From contig JAJDEJ010000235.1 of assembly GCA_029259815.1 (NCBI GenBank), forward strand, positions 1-40,785: a DNA stretch of 40,785 nt. The letters run 5' to 3'. Shown in pieces: positions 32,876-40,455 of this stretch. The stretch's first letter is position 1; every line of letters starts with the position of its first letter. The stretch is from Planctomycetaceae bacterium (GTDB taxonomy: Bacteria > Planctomycetota > Planctomycetia > Planctomycetales > Planctomycetaceae). The notes below the pieces were generated by a model. The model saw only the letters and a list, made by a program, of their open reading frames with translations. It searched no databases and had not been told where the DNA came from. The translations under genes were made by a program, and so were the position numbers.

Positions 32876-33895
32876 TCAAAGCTCCTGCTGAGTCGGAAGA
32901 ACGACACTGATCTCGGTCGATGTGCGAGCCGTGTTGAGGACCGATCGCAGCACCTGCACTTTGCGAGTCCCGTCGACTGTCTCCGCCGGTGCGATCACGA
33001 TTGTCCAGTCCTGTGCCTGATTCGTTAGTGTCGCCTTGATCACTGTGCCGTAGTGCATCGGCACCGGCAGGTTCGAATGCCCCACTGGCGTGTAGACGAC
33101 GTCGCCGACTGCGACTGGTTCCGTGCCCGGAACGTATTTCAGCAGACATCTCCCCTCCCCATCTCCAGTAATGACTCCCTCAGCTCCCAGCACTGCTCCC
33201 TGTTCGGTCGATCGCACGAGTTGTGCCCGACCTGAGTATTCAGGATCGGTGACCGGGATGATGGTGCTCGTCCAACGGCCGACTTGTCCCACCTTGCCGA
33301 CGACACAACGCCCCGCGAAGACCGGTTGATCCAACGCAAGTCCGCTGTCGGTCCCCTGATCGATCAGACGAGATGATCGGCGTTGACTGCTTGGGATCTC
33401 GTTAACAACGAAGTCTGCCGGGATGATGTCATCGTGAGTGCCGACGTCGACGATGCGGCGAAACGACGCCCGCTGTGTCGACTGCTGAACCTCTTCGGCA
33501 CCAATCACGGAGGCTTCGATGAGTTCCGGAATGAACAACGGCGTGCCAGGCTCCGCCAGAAAGGGCGAAGCCTGTTCGCCTCGCGCCCGTTCGAGAGCAC
33601 CGATGAGCTGCGCGTTGACCGACTGCAACTGTCGATACTTCTGCTCCCACTGATCACGCTCTGCAATCAGTTCGGGAGACAGATCGTCTGCCGTTTCTTC
33701 ACCTTCGAGATGCACTGGCAGAGTGAGCACACGCTGATGAGCCGCATCAACAATGCGTAGACCGGGCAATGCCCCGTCACGCACCGTCGCACGAATGCGG
33801 TCCGTCTGCTCCGCCGGCGCGAGCAACAGCCCGAACCCCGTGAGGGACGCGACCATCACCGCCAGCCAACTTATTCCGGTCACTTGTTGTGACAT
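32876..33895 (-). CDS. mreC: Rod-shape determining protein MreC
   Basis: Bitopic periplasmic scaffold linking MreB to PBP2; 339 aa. One N-terminal membrane helix (about 9-26) is followed by a coiled coil (about 75-105, ELIAERDQWEQKYRQLQSVN) and two beta-barrel domains containing GTDSGLALDQPVFAGRCVVGKVGQVG and a later VGDVVYTPVGHSNLPVPMHYGTV, which match the MreC core. A terminal Gln/Glu tail is short. It lies between mreB (142 bases upstream, with a REPIN-like element in the gap) and mreD (2 bases downstream). Confidence 0.9.
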   Translation of the reverse strand: MSQQVTGISWLAVMVASLTGFGLLLAPAEQTDRIRATVRDGALPGLRIVDAAHQRVLTLPVHLEGEETADDLSPELIAERDQWEQKYRQLQSVNAQLIGALERARGEQASPFLAEPGTPLFIPELIEASVIGAEEVQQSTQRASFRRIVDVGTHDDIIPADFVVNEIPSSQRRSSRLIDQGTDSGLALDQPVFAGRCVVGKVGQVGRWTSTIIPVTDPEYSGRAQLVRSTEQGAVLGAEGVITGDGEGRCLLKYVPGTEPVAVGDVVYTPVGHSNLPVPMHYGTVIKATLTNQAQDWTIVIAPAETVDGTRKVQVLRSVLNTARTSTEISVVLPTQQEL

Positions 33896-33957
33896 GCGTG
33901 TTTGAATGATCTAGAAATGTGTTTCGATCGATCCAACGATGAGACTTGGACTCTGCT

Positions 33958-34028
33958 GTAGCTGAACTCGCAAGAGTTCAGAAACGATGCAACGTCAAAC
34001 GGGGCTGAATTCTTGCGAATCCAGCTAC
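33958..34028. repeat. REPIN-like element, GTAG...CTAC, 71 bp
   Basis: The left unit is GTAG plus a perfect hairpin CTGAACTC-GCAA-GAGTTCAG (33958-33981). The right unit is a near-perfect hairpin CTGAATTC-TTGC-GAATCCAG plus CTAC (34005-34028). The two 24-base units are inverted with 3 mismatches and separated by 23 bases. It lies between mreB and mreC and would fold in their shared transcript, possibly tuning MreB against MreCD levels. Confidence 0.7.
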
Positions 34029-34037
34029 ATGGGACGG

Positions 34038-35084
34038 TCACAGCTCAACATCGCTGTCGAGACTGCTCCGCCAGTGGTTGAGATGTTCCAGACAGATTGA
34101 TGTGCCGCGAGCGACCGTTGTGAGTGGTTCGTCGGCGATGCGAACGGGGATGCCCAGTTGTTCGTTCATGAGTTTGTCGAGACCGGACAGCAATGCGCCG
34201 CCACCGGTGAGGACGAGGCCGTTGTCCGACAGGTCGGCGACCAACTCGGGGTTGCAGCGTTCGATGACGCCTTTCACGCAGGCGAGGATTGCTTCGACTG
34301 GCTCTTGGAGGGCGTCACGGATCTCCTCGCTGGTGACGATCGCTTTGCGGGGGACGCCGCTGATGGTGTCGAGGCCGCGGACTTCGGTCGTCAGTTCGCG
34401 CTCGAGGGGGTAGGCACTGCCGATCTCCATCTTCACCTGCTCGGCAGTCTGATCGCCGATCCGCAGGGAGAAGTGTTGTTTCATGTACTCCATGATCGCC
34501 TCATCCAGTTCGTCGCCAGCAACACGGCACGACTGAGCAGCGACGATCTCCCCCAAACTCAGCACGGCGACCTCTGACGTGCCGCCACCGATGTCACAGA
34601 CCATACTCGCCATCGGCTCGGAGATGGGCAGTCCGGCACCGATGCTCGCCGCTTTGGACTCCTCGATGAGATAGACCCGCCCGGCTCCTGCCCGTTCGGC
34701 ACTGTTGAAGACGGCACGCTTCTCGACCGGCGTGATTCCGCCCGGCACGGCGATGACGACTCGAGGGCGCATCCCGCGACTCTGCTTTGTCGCCTTGCGA
34801 ATGAAGTATTGCAACATTGCCTCGCATAGCTCGAAGTCGGTGATGACTCCATCCTTGAGAGGTCGGACGGCAGTGATCGAGTCAGGTGTACGACCCAGCA
34901 TCTGTTTGGCGAGTTTGCCGACTGCACTTCCTCGCCCCAACACCTGCCGTGTCCCCTTCTGAAGAGCGACAACCGACGGCTCATCGATCACGATCCCCTC
35001 GCCCTGTATGGCGACGAGCGTGTTTGCAGTACCGAGGTCGATGCCCAGATCGGGGCACATCCATTGCCGAAATCGCTGCAGCAT
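34038..35084 (-). CDS. mreB: Rod-shape determining actin homologue MreB
   Basis: Bacterial actin guiding peptidoglycan synthesis; 348 aa. The first phosphate loop is LGIDLGTANTLV, the second VCDIGGGTSEVAVLSLGEIV, and the adenosine-binding motif is LTGGGALLSGLDKL. LVADLSDNGLVLTGGG and PLKDGVITDFE are classic MreB. The N-terminal MLQRFRQW may form the amphipathic membrane-binding helix seen in other MreB proteins. The start at 35084 has only a weak ribosome binding site; the ATG eight codons further in is an alternative. It is first in the mre operon. Confidence 0.93.
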   Translation of the reverse strand: MLQRFRQWMCPDLGIDLGTANTLVAIQGEGIVIDEPSVVALQKGTRQVLGRGSAVGKLAKQMLGRTPDSITAVRPLKDGVITDFELCEAMLQYFIRKATKQSRGMRPRVVIAVPGGITPVEKRAVFNSAERAGAGRVYLIEESKAASIGAGLPISEPMASMVCDIGGGTSEVAVLSLGEIVAAQSCRVAGDELDEAIMEYMKQHFSLRIGDQTAEQVKMEIGSAYPLERELTTEVRGLDTISGVPRKAIVTSEEIRDALQEPVEAILACVKGVIERCNPELVADLSDNGLVLTGGGALLSGLDKLMNEQLGIPVRIADEPLTTVARGTSICLEHLNHWRSSLDSDVEL

Positions 35085-35345
35085 CCGTGCGCGCCAGTAT
35101 GGAAGAAGGAGACAGAAAGGCTGTCAGGCAGGGTCAAAACTATGGGCCAGACCTTGGGGGAGGGAGCGGGGTTGTACGTCAACCCTGCCTATCCCGCAAG
35201 ATGCGTTCCACACGAGGCGACTGACTCAAGTGTTAATCTCGGGGGTGTCGATAAAACGGGAGAGGATCCTGTCGATCAACGTTGCCTTGACGCGGGTCGG
35301 GAGCTACCCTGCCGCCGCTCGAATCTTCGACAAGAGACGGAATTC
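35085..35345. promoter_or_regulatory. Divergent promoter region of mreB and the secreted-protein gene
   Basis: Only non-coding sequence is seen. A 9-base inverted repeat AGGCAGGGT / ACCCTGCCT (35126-35134 and 35182-35190) lies between the two divergent starts and could be a shared regulatory site. No convincing -35/-10 pair was identified in either direction. Confidence 0.35.
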
Positions 35346-36185
35346 ATGCGAACGACACTTTTCAGAGCTATGACGATGGCCATCATCTGTGTAGCGGTGT
35401 CCCCGGTGGCACAGGCCGTTGAGCCCGCGGTACCTTTAACACTCCAGCCTTCACGTGATGCGTCTCAGCCGATGATCACGATGACGTTCAAATCGCCGGG
35501 GCGGGCAGCGGTACGTCAAGTCGTTCCCGAATTGTCAATCTATGCAGATGGTCGTGTCACTGTCACGACCGATGCTCGCAGTTCGCGAACAACGACCAGT
35601 CAAATGCCGCAAGACGAATGGCGCCATGTTCAACAGGAGTTGTTCGTCGAGAATCGACTCCTCGACTTTGAGACCTCAGTGATGGAGGAGCAGATCTTCC
35701 AGCTTCGTCGGCAACGGCGTCGTCCCGCTCCTGGACAAGACGCCGCTGTCACCGTCATCACTGTTCATGGAGCCAATGTCGATCGCGAGATTCGTTGCCA
35801 CGCCCTTGGACTCACTGCCACTCAACTACCCGATCTACATTGCGTGCAGCACCTGCACGCATGTCAGGAGTGCCTGCAGAATATCGTGAAAGTTGTCCGC
35901 GCAGGAGGCTATGAGCAAGTCGAGCAGACGCTGACGACAGTGAACCAGCGGCTGGAACGACATCTGCCCGGCACTGATCCGCTCTCATCGCATGACCTCA
36001 ATCTTGTCGATGCCCGCCCCGACGGCACGAAGTATCTACAGTTCTCTCGACTCCCCCAGTCCACCGGAAACAGCGGGACCCTCTCCGGCTTGCGTGCCCA
36101 AGAGCGATACCTCATGGTATCTGTGTACGAAAGGCCCGGAAGGCCTCTTGAGATCTCGATCATCGGCGACACGGCTGCTCAATGA
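35346..36185 (+). CDS. Secreted protein of unknown function
   Basis: A 279-aa protein from the ATG at 35346, which gives a clean signal peptide (about 1-24, ending AQAVEP). I do not recognise a family. It has a beta-rich first half (MTFKSPGRAAVRQVVPELSIYADGRVTVTT), then a helical, basic stretch (FQLRRQRRRPAPGQ). A cysteine cluster follows (Cys in REIRCHAL, LHCVQ and HACQECLQ) that could form disulfides or bind a metal; no CxxCH is present. Its stop overlaps the start of the plsC-like gene by 4 bases (ATGA), so the two are translationally coupled. It is divergent from mreB, which may mean a cell-envelope role; that is only a suggestion. Confidence 0.7.
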   Translation: MRTTLFRAMTMAIICVAVSPVAQAVEPAVPLTLQPSRDASQPMITMTFKSPGRAAVRQVVPELSIYADGRVTVTTDARSSRTTTSQMPQDEWRHVQQELFVENRLLDFETSVMEEQIFQLRRQRRRPAPGQDAAVTVITVHGANVDREIRCHALGLTATQLPDLHCVQHLHACQECLQNIVKVVRAGGYEQVEQTLTTVNQRLERHLPGTDPLSSHDLNLVDARPDGTKYLQFSRLPQSTGNSGTLSGLRAQERYLMVSVYERPGRPLEISIIGDTAAQ

Positions 36186-36868
36186 CCCAAACCGCTGACC
36201 TCCCCCCTTTGCCGTGCCCCCAGCGGCGGAACAGGTTGTGGTGGTCATTGCAGGTTCTCTATCAGGTGTTTGTCTCGTGTTGGATGGGCTATCGAGTTCG
36301 TGGGCTTGAGCACCTCCCTCCTGACGGCGGCGCGCTGCTGCTGATCAATCATCGCAGCTTCCTCGACCCGATGCTTGTCGGCGTTCCACTCCGACGACCG
36401 ATCAGCTTCGTGGCTCGACACACACTCTTTTCCGTGCCACTGATTGGTTCAATCCTCCGTGGCACTTATGTGATTCCCATCAACCGTGACTCCGCTGGCA
36501 CCACCAGTCTTCGTGAGATTGTTCGCCGCCTCGACCATGGATTCATTGTCGGCCTCTTCCCCGAAGGCACCCGTCACTCCGGCCCGGACCCGCTCGACAC
36601 GCTTAAGCCCGGTTTCGTCTCGATCTTCCGCCGAGCAAGTGTCCCGGTCATTCCGGTTGGCATCGCAGGCGCAGACAAGGCCATGCCGAGAGGAGCCGCC
36701 TTCATTCGCCCCCGACCTGTCCGCATCGTCTTCGGCGAACGAATTCCCACGATCGAACTTAATCCGCTGTGTGAGCGCGGCCGCGAACAAGACTTGCTCG
36801 AACTTGTCGCTCAACACATGACTGAAAGCATCCGTGAGGCCGAATCATGGCTATCGAATGGGTCGTAA
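36182..36868 (+). CDS. plsC: 1-acyl-sn-glycerol-3-phosphate acyltransferase (PlsC family)
   Basis: Acylates lysophosphatidic acid (or a related lipid) at the inner membrane; 228 aa. The acyltransferase signature NHRSFLDP gives the catalytic His57 and Asp62 (HX4D). The second motif is GTYVIPINRDSAG and the third is FPEGTRH (126-132). A late PVIPVGIAGADKAMP matches motif IV. The N-terminal segment (LQVLYQVFVSCWMGY) is a membrane-associated helix. The start overlaps the preceding gene. The family is clear; which acyltransferase role it has (true PlsC or ornithine-lipid/other) is not. Confidence 0.88.
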   Translation: MTQTADLPPLPCPQRRNRLWWSLQVLYQVFVSCWMGYRVRGLEHLPPDGGALLLINHRSFLDPMLVGVPLRRPISFVARHTLFSVPLIGSILRGTYVIPINRDSAGTTSLREIVRRLDHGFIVGLFPEGTRHSGPDPLDTLKPGFVSIFRRASVPVIPVGIAGADKAMPRGAAFIRPRPVRIVFGERIPTIELNPLCERGREQDLLELVAQHMTESIREAESWLSNGS

Positions 36869-37289
36869 AAGTTGTTGACAGCAGACCGCCAGTGACTCTT
36901 GTGGTCACAGTCGCATGCGACTTTGCAGGGTGTTGGCATCCATCTTGAATACCGGGAAGATCACGAACACGCGACGTTTGCCACGTGTCTGATTTGCCAT
37001 CACGTCCACGACGGATTCGCCAGAGTGAATGCAGAGACCTTGTTTGCAAGCGAACTTCAAGCCATGATGCGGCATCAGCCTCACGTCACCGCAGGGCAAT
37101 CCATCAACATCGCGAAGCATGTGCAAGAGTCTGAAGTGAAGCAGTTCATCCCTGATGACTAAAGAAACCCTCTTGGCATCGTCTCCACAGAGGCCACAAT
37201 CAGGGAGACAAACTGATGTGGGAAGTTGGCGTGACGACGGCAGCCATCAAGAATCAAGAGACACCAAAACTGTTACCATAAACGACTTT
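36869..37289. other. Intergenic region before tRNA-Leu, possible decayed gene
   Basis: No convincing gene is visible. Open frames exist on both strands (plus 36899-37162; minus 36905-37126, the latter extendable upstream), but neither has a good ribosome binding site or a recognisable family. A 12-base perfect palindrome GTCGCATGCGAC lies at 36910-36921. The minus frame reads somewhat like protein (GESVVDVMANQTRGKRRV) and may be a gene remnant. The tRNA promoter should lie near 37240-37285. Confidence 0.35.
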
Positions 37290-37375
37290 GGCCGAGTGGC
37301 GGAATTGGCAGACGCATCGGACTTAAAATCCGAAGTTCCGAAAGGAGCGTGCGGGTTCGAGTCCCGCCTCGGCTA
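37290..37375 (+). tRNA. tRNA-Leu (anticodon UAA)
   Basis: An 86-nucleotide class II tRNA. The acceptor stem GGCCGAG pairs with CTCGGCT (first pair G-U), with A as the discriminator base, as in all leucine tRNAs. The anticodon stem TCGGA/TCCGA closes a loop CTTAAAA, giving the anticodon TAA. A long variable arm (CCGAAAGGAG region) and a T-arm GCGGGTTCGAGTCCCGC follow. CCA is not encoded. It reads UUA and UUG codons. The 3' half overlaps the end of the integrase gene on the other strand and forms the element's attachment site. Confidence 0.95.
37323..37375. other. Predicted attachment site (att) in the tRNA-Leu 3' half
   Basis: The integrase gene beside the tRNA reads into it and stops at the anticodon, the usual sign that the integrated element recombined at the tRNA 3' half. 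The core is expected between the anticodon loop and the discriminator base. The matching second copy is not in this window and should lie past the right end. Confidence 0.55.
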
Positions 37376-38627
37376 TCTTTTCATTTCGCACCGTCTCGCG
37401 TGGTGTCGAATACTCCTGTTTTCTAGGGGTTTGCGGGTTGGCTGATTCCGTCGTGCGAGACAATGCGTGTCCTGACTGCACCGGATTATGCACCGGGTTG
37501 ATAATCGCACGGGCGAAGTGATCATCGGTCACCTGAAGGTAGTGCTTCCGCGCCACCTCTTCTGAGTTGCCGATCCACTCGCACACGACGTGAGAAGGGA
37601 ATGACTCAGCCAGTTCGGTCTGCCGGCTGCTTCGAAGATTCTGAAACAACTTCGGCCAGGGTTGAAGGCCGGCCCTGCGGATGATCCGCAGAAACTGAGT
37701 TCGCAGATTTGAGTTCGTGTCTCGGTATCGCGTGATGATGTGTTTCGTCCCCGGTGCCGCTTGCTCAAACGCCGTTTCAAGGATCGGTTTGAGTTCAGCG
37801 AACAGGGGGATCGTGCGATACGCTTTGCCGTGGTGATGCTCCGTCTTGGGACTGCTGACCGTGATACGATCGCGTTCCCAGTCAACGTCGGCCCAGGTGA
37901 GCGCCAGATGCTCAGAGGGACATCGCAGGCCCCCATAGCGGCTCAGGGCGACGATCAACTCCCATTGTGTGTCGGGACAGGCAGCAAGAACGGTTTCAAT
38001 CTCTGCCGTCGACACAAAATACATCCGCTCACGATTCTCTTGGATCGTCGCATTCAAGTCCTCAAACGGACTTGATGGAATGAGTCGTTTCCGAACAGCC
38101 GCTCCGAAAAACAGTTTGCAGACGGCAATGTGTTTGCGGACCGTGTTCTCCGCGCGGAGATCGCATGCAGTGCCACTTTTGTTCTTCGGTGGTCGTCGCA
38201 ACCAGCGTTCAAAGTCGTCGGCGTCACCACTCGAAACCGTAGGTAGCTTTCGATCAGCTCCGAAAAACGAAATCAGGAAACTCTGGGTGGTGCGATACTT
38301 TTGATGAGTGCGGTCCTTCACGTCCGTTCGGCCTGCGATGTACGCCTCGCAGTACGCCCCTAGTTCGACTGACGACCGTTCAGCGATGAGACCGGCGCGA
38401 GCGAGCCGATCCCGTAAGTCGTCGTTCAAACCATCGAGCCAGGACGCTGTCTCCGGCTCGGGATGACGTCCGACAGCGGAGGTGGCAATCAGTTGCTCGA
38501 TGTGGTGTCGATGATTCTCGGCACGTCGATCGGTGACCTTGCCCAGCCTGATGCTGCGTCGCTTGCGGTCGGTGCCAACAAACTGGACCGTCTTCCGCCC
38601 GTTCTTCTCGCGCGTGATGCTTGCCAT
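37323..38627 (-). CDS. Tyrosine integrase of a tRNA-Leu-integrated element
   Basis: Site-specific recombinase of 434 aa from the ATG at 38627 (AGAGGAAC about 7 bases upstream). The N-terminal arm-binding part spans 1-45, the core-binding domain about 88-185, and the catalytic domain 200-372. Visible active-site residues are Arg235 (YGGLRCPSE), Lys261, Arg332 (FQNLRSSRQ) and Tyr363 (KHYLQVT). The histidine of the usual HxxR motif is Gln329, and the second His/Trp position is Asn354 in WIGNS. I recall the same variants in many planctomycete integrases, so the enzyme is probably active. The last 17 residues (from IAEAGLEP) and the stop are encoded by the complement of the tRNA-Leu gene. The gene faces the tRNA at the element's left edge. 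Confidence 0.88.
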   Translation of the reverse strand: MASITREKNGRKTVQFVGTDRKRRSIRLGKVTDRRAENHRHHIEQLIATSAVGRHPEPETASWLDGLNDDLRDRLARAGLIAERSSVELGAYCEAYIAGRTDVKDRTHQKYRTTQSFLISFFGADRKLPTVSSGDADDFERWLRRPPKNKSGTACDLRAENTVRKHIAVCKLFFGAAVRKRLIPSSPFEDLNATIQENRERMYFVSTAEIETVLAACPDTQWELIVALSRYGGLRCPSEHLALTWADVDWERDRITVSSPKTEHHHGKAYRTIPLFAELKPILETAFEQAAPGTKHIITRYRDTNSNLRTQFLRIIRRAGLQPWPKLFQNLRSSRQTELAESFPSHVVCEWIGNSEEVARKHYLQVTDDHFARAIINPVHNPVQSGHALSRTTESANPQTPRKQEYSTPRETVRNEKIAEAGLEPARSFRNFGF

Positions 38628-38706
38628 GATGTTCCTCTCTCGCACAGACCGACCACGCGGGGCGGGGTGCGAGTCCCGCACGCCGCGCAGCCGGCAAAGG
38701 TTCAGA

Positions 38707-38934
38707 TCACACTACCGCCGTTTCGTCGGCCAATCCAGTGTCCGCCCGCTGAGACTCGACCCAAACCCGCAGTTGTTCGGTGGAATACCGGACAGACCGA
38801 CCAATTCTGAAGCACGGAATCTCCCCGGACTGAGTCAATTCCCAGAGCTTGCGTTCGCTCAGTGAAAGTGATTCAGCCGCTTCGCGTGGGTTCAATGCAA
38901 ATTTGGGGATCGGGCAGTTGGTCGACTCATTCAT
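38707..38934 (-). CDS. AlpA/excisionase-like helix-turn-helix protein
   Basis: A 75-aa DNA-binding protein of the MerR-like HTH_17 group, which includes AlpA and Xis proteins. The motif ALNPREAAESLSLSERKLWE is followed by GEIPCFRIGRSVRYS, the standard helix-turn-helix plus wing with the IGRSVRY strand; the remaining residues are a charged tail. The ATG at 38934 begins MNESTNCP; longer frames to 39072 lack a ribosome binding site. Lying 79 bases upstream of the integrase in the same direction, it most likely steers excision or controls integrase expression. Confidence 0.78.
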   Translation of the reverse strand: MNESTNCPIPKFALNPREAAESLSLSERKLWELTQSGEIPCFRIGRSVRYSTEQLRVWVESQRADTGLADETAVV

Positions 38935-38989
38935 GGGATCGCTCGCACGTTTCTCGGAAGGGTGGAAACCAATCGTTGTTGCCAGGTGG

Positions 38990-39550
38990 TCAGCCTTTGG
39001 GCGGTAGCCTTCTGCTGTTCGCTTTGCGGTTCGCTCGGGCCATTGCGTGTTTGACGACGGGCGGCACCTCACGTTCCCCGACGTCGACCCATTCCACGAC
39101 GATCGATTCGCGGATCGGCGGATGACATTCGCCGCAGATGAGATGCGGACCGTGTATCGATCGCCAGAACTGGCGATGACTCACACAGGGACAAATGTTT
39201 GCGGGGTCAAAGCTGGGCGGGGCGGCGGCGGCTGGCGATGGAGTGGCCGGCTGTGGGGTCTCGGCCGGGAGCCACGTGATTGAGGCACGTCCGAGAACCC
39301 GGCAGCGTCTTTCAGGCCCGTTGATGATCAGGCCGGCGTCTCGCAGCTCGGGGAGGCGACGGGAGGGGGCGTGACGTTCCAAGTCGATCGCTTCTGCAAT
39401 CTCGGTCGCCGTCGATCCGGGTGACTTTCGCACGGCGAGCAAACAAAGATCCCGCTGCGTCTTGGCGAGTCCGGACGTGGCCAACTCACGGGCCGCTGTC
39501 TGCGATGTCTTCGGATCGGAACGTCTGGTGTGTGGAGCGGTGGCACTCAT
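38990..39550 (-). CDS. Winged-helix plus zinc-ribbon protein of the element
   Basis: A 186-aa protein of unknown role. Residues about 15-85 form a winged helix (TQRDLCLLAVRKSPGSTATEIAEAI, then SRRLPELRDAGLI), similar to MarR or replication-control domains. A Pro/Ala-rich linker (about 97-113) leads to a probable zinc ribbon with CPCVSH and later LICGECHPP, whose Cys and His residues could bind one zinc. The start overlaps the stop of the upstream gene in ATGA, so the two are co-translated. It could regulate or help replicate or package the element. Confidence 0.65.
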   Translation of the reverse strand: MSATAPHTRRSDPKTSQTAARELATSGLAKTQRDLCLLAVRKSPGSTATEIAEAIDLERHAPSRRLPELRDAGLIINGPERRCRVLGRASITWLPAETPQPATPSPAAAAPPSFDPANICPCVSHRQFWRSIHGPHLICGECHPPIRESIVVEWVDVGEREVPPVVKHAMARANRKANSRRLPPKG

Positions 39551-40455
39551 TGGCTCGCCTCCCGCTTTACGAGGTCGCGGACCAGTGCGTTGAGAACGTC
39601 GACGGATTCGAGTGGCGATCGATACCCTTCGCTCACCTGAATCAACGCGGGACTGAGCGCTGTGGCAATAAGTGATTGCAGTTCCTCCGCCGGCATCTCC
39701 ATCAGACTTTGCTTCGCGGCACCGATCGCCGCTGAGTCGACCTGTGGGGCGGTTGCGATCGACTGCCCCCAGTGCTCATTGACCTCCCACTCGGGTGAGT
39801 CGTTCTGCAATCTGTGGACGAGCTTGCCGGGACCGATACTCAATCTCTCATGGTTGGCTGCAAAGTGTCGACAGAAGGCGAGGGCTCGGTCGGGAGTCAT
39901 GCCGGGTTGGTCGCGAAGGGTGGTCAGGGTGTCCCGCCACGTTTGAACTCCTGCCTTGCGAAGAGCCTCCCCCACCTCCCCCCACCGATTGTGCGGAGGG
40001 TCCGTCACTGGAGAGGGGGAAGGGGGAGGGGGTGTTTTCTTTGTGTTCAAGTAAGAGGTGTCAACTTGCAGAATTGCGAGTTCAGGCTGCGTAAAATGAG
40101 AACTCTCATTTTCGACAGTTGCCGATTTTGCAAGTTGCGGGGTCCAGCCGAACCGATCCCAACACACGACCAATATGCTCGGCTGATTTTGTCGACGGAC
40201 GCGATCAAGGAAGCCGGCGTCTGCGAGTTCGCGAGTGGTTCGGTTGACGGTTGCCGGTTCAACGGACAGCGATTTTGCGAGCGTGCTGCGAGACGCATAG
40301 CACTCGTTCGAGTCACCTGCAAAGCCCGCGATCACAAGCATCGCCAGCTTGTGTTTGCCGGAGAGTTGAGAGGCGAGGATCAGGTGAAAACGATCCCACC
40401 AATTCGGAATCTGATTAGTGGAATTCTTGCCCGCAGCAGCGCTCTCCCGTAGCAT
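39547..40455 (-). CDS. Helix-turn-helix protein, replication-initiator-like (HTH_36 type)
   Basis: A 302-aa protein with GGAGAG about 6 bases before the ATG at 40455. Residues about 28-95 form a winged helix of the HTH_36 type (KLAMLVIAGFAGDSNECYASRSTLAKSL, then TVNRTTRELADAGFLDRV), found in replication initiators and primase-loading proteins of plasmids and integrated elements. A Pro-rich, Thr/Ser low-complexity linker lies around 140-155, followed by a helical C-terminal part (WGEVGEALRKAG to LVHRLQND). The repeat-rich region upstream would suit an origin that it binds. No catalytic motif is visible, so a pure regulator is the alternative. Confidence 0.6.
   Translation of the reverse strand: MLRESAAAGKNSTNQIPNWWDRFHLILASQLSGKHKLAMLVIAGFAGDSNECYASRSTLAKSLSVEPATVNRTTRELADAGFLDRVRRQNQPSILVVCWDRFGWTPQLAKSATVENESSHFTQPELAILQVDTSYLNTKKTPPPPSPSPVTDPPHNRWGEVGEALRKAGVQTWRDTLTTLRDQPGMTPDRALAFCRHFAANHERLSIGPGKLVHRLQNDSPEWEVNEHWGQSIATAPQVDSAAIGAAKQSLMEMPAEELQSLIATALSPALIQVSEGYRSPLESVDVLNALVRDLVKREASQ

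Noticed and set aside
36899..37162. Plus-strand frame with CLICH resembling a heme motif
   Set aside because: GTG start without ribosome binding site, no signal peptide, and only a single chance CxxCH.
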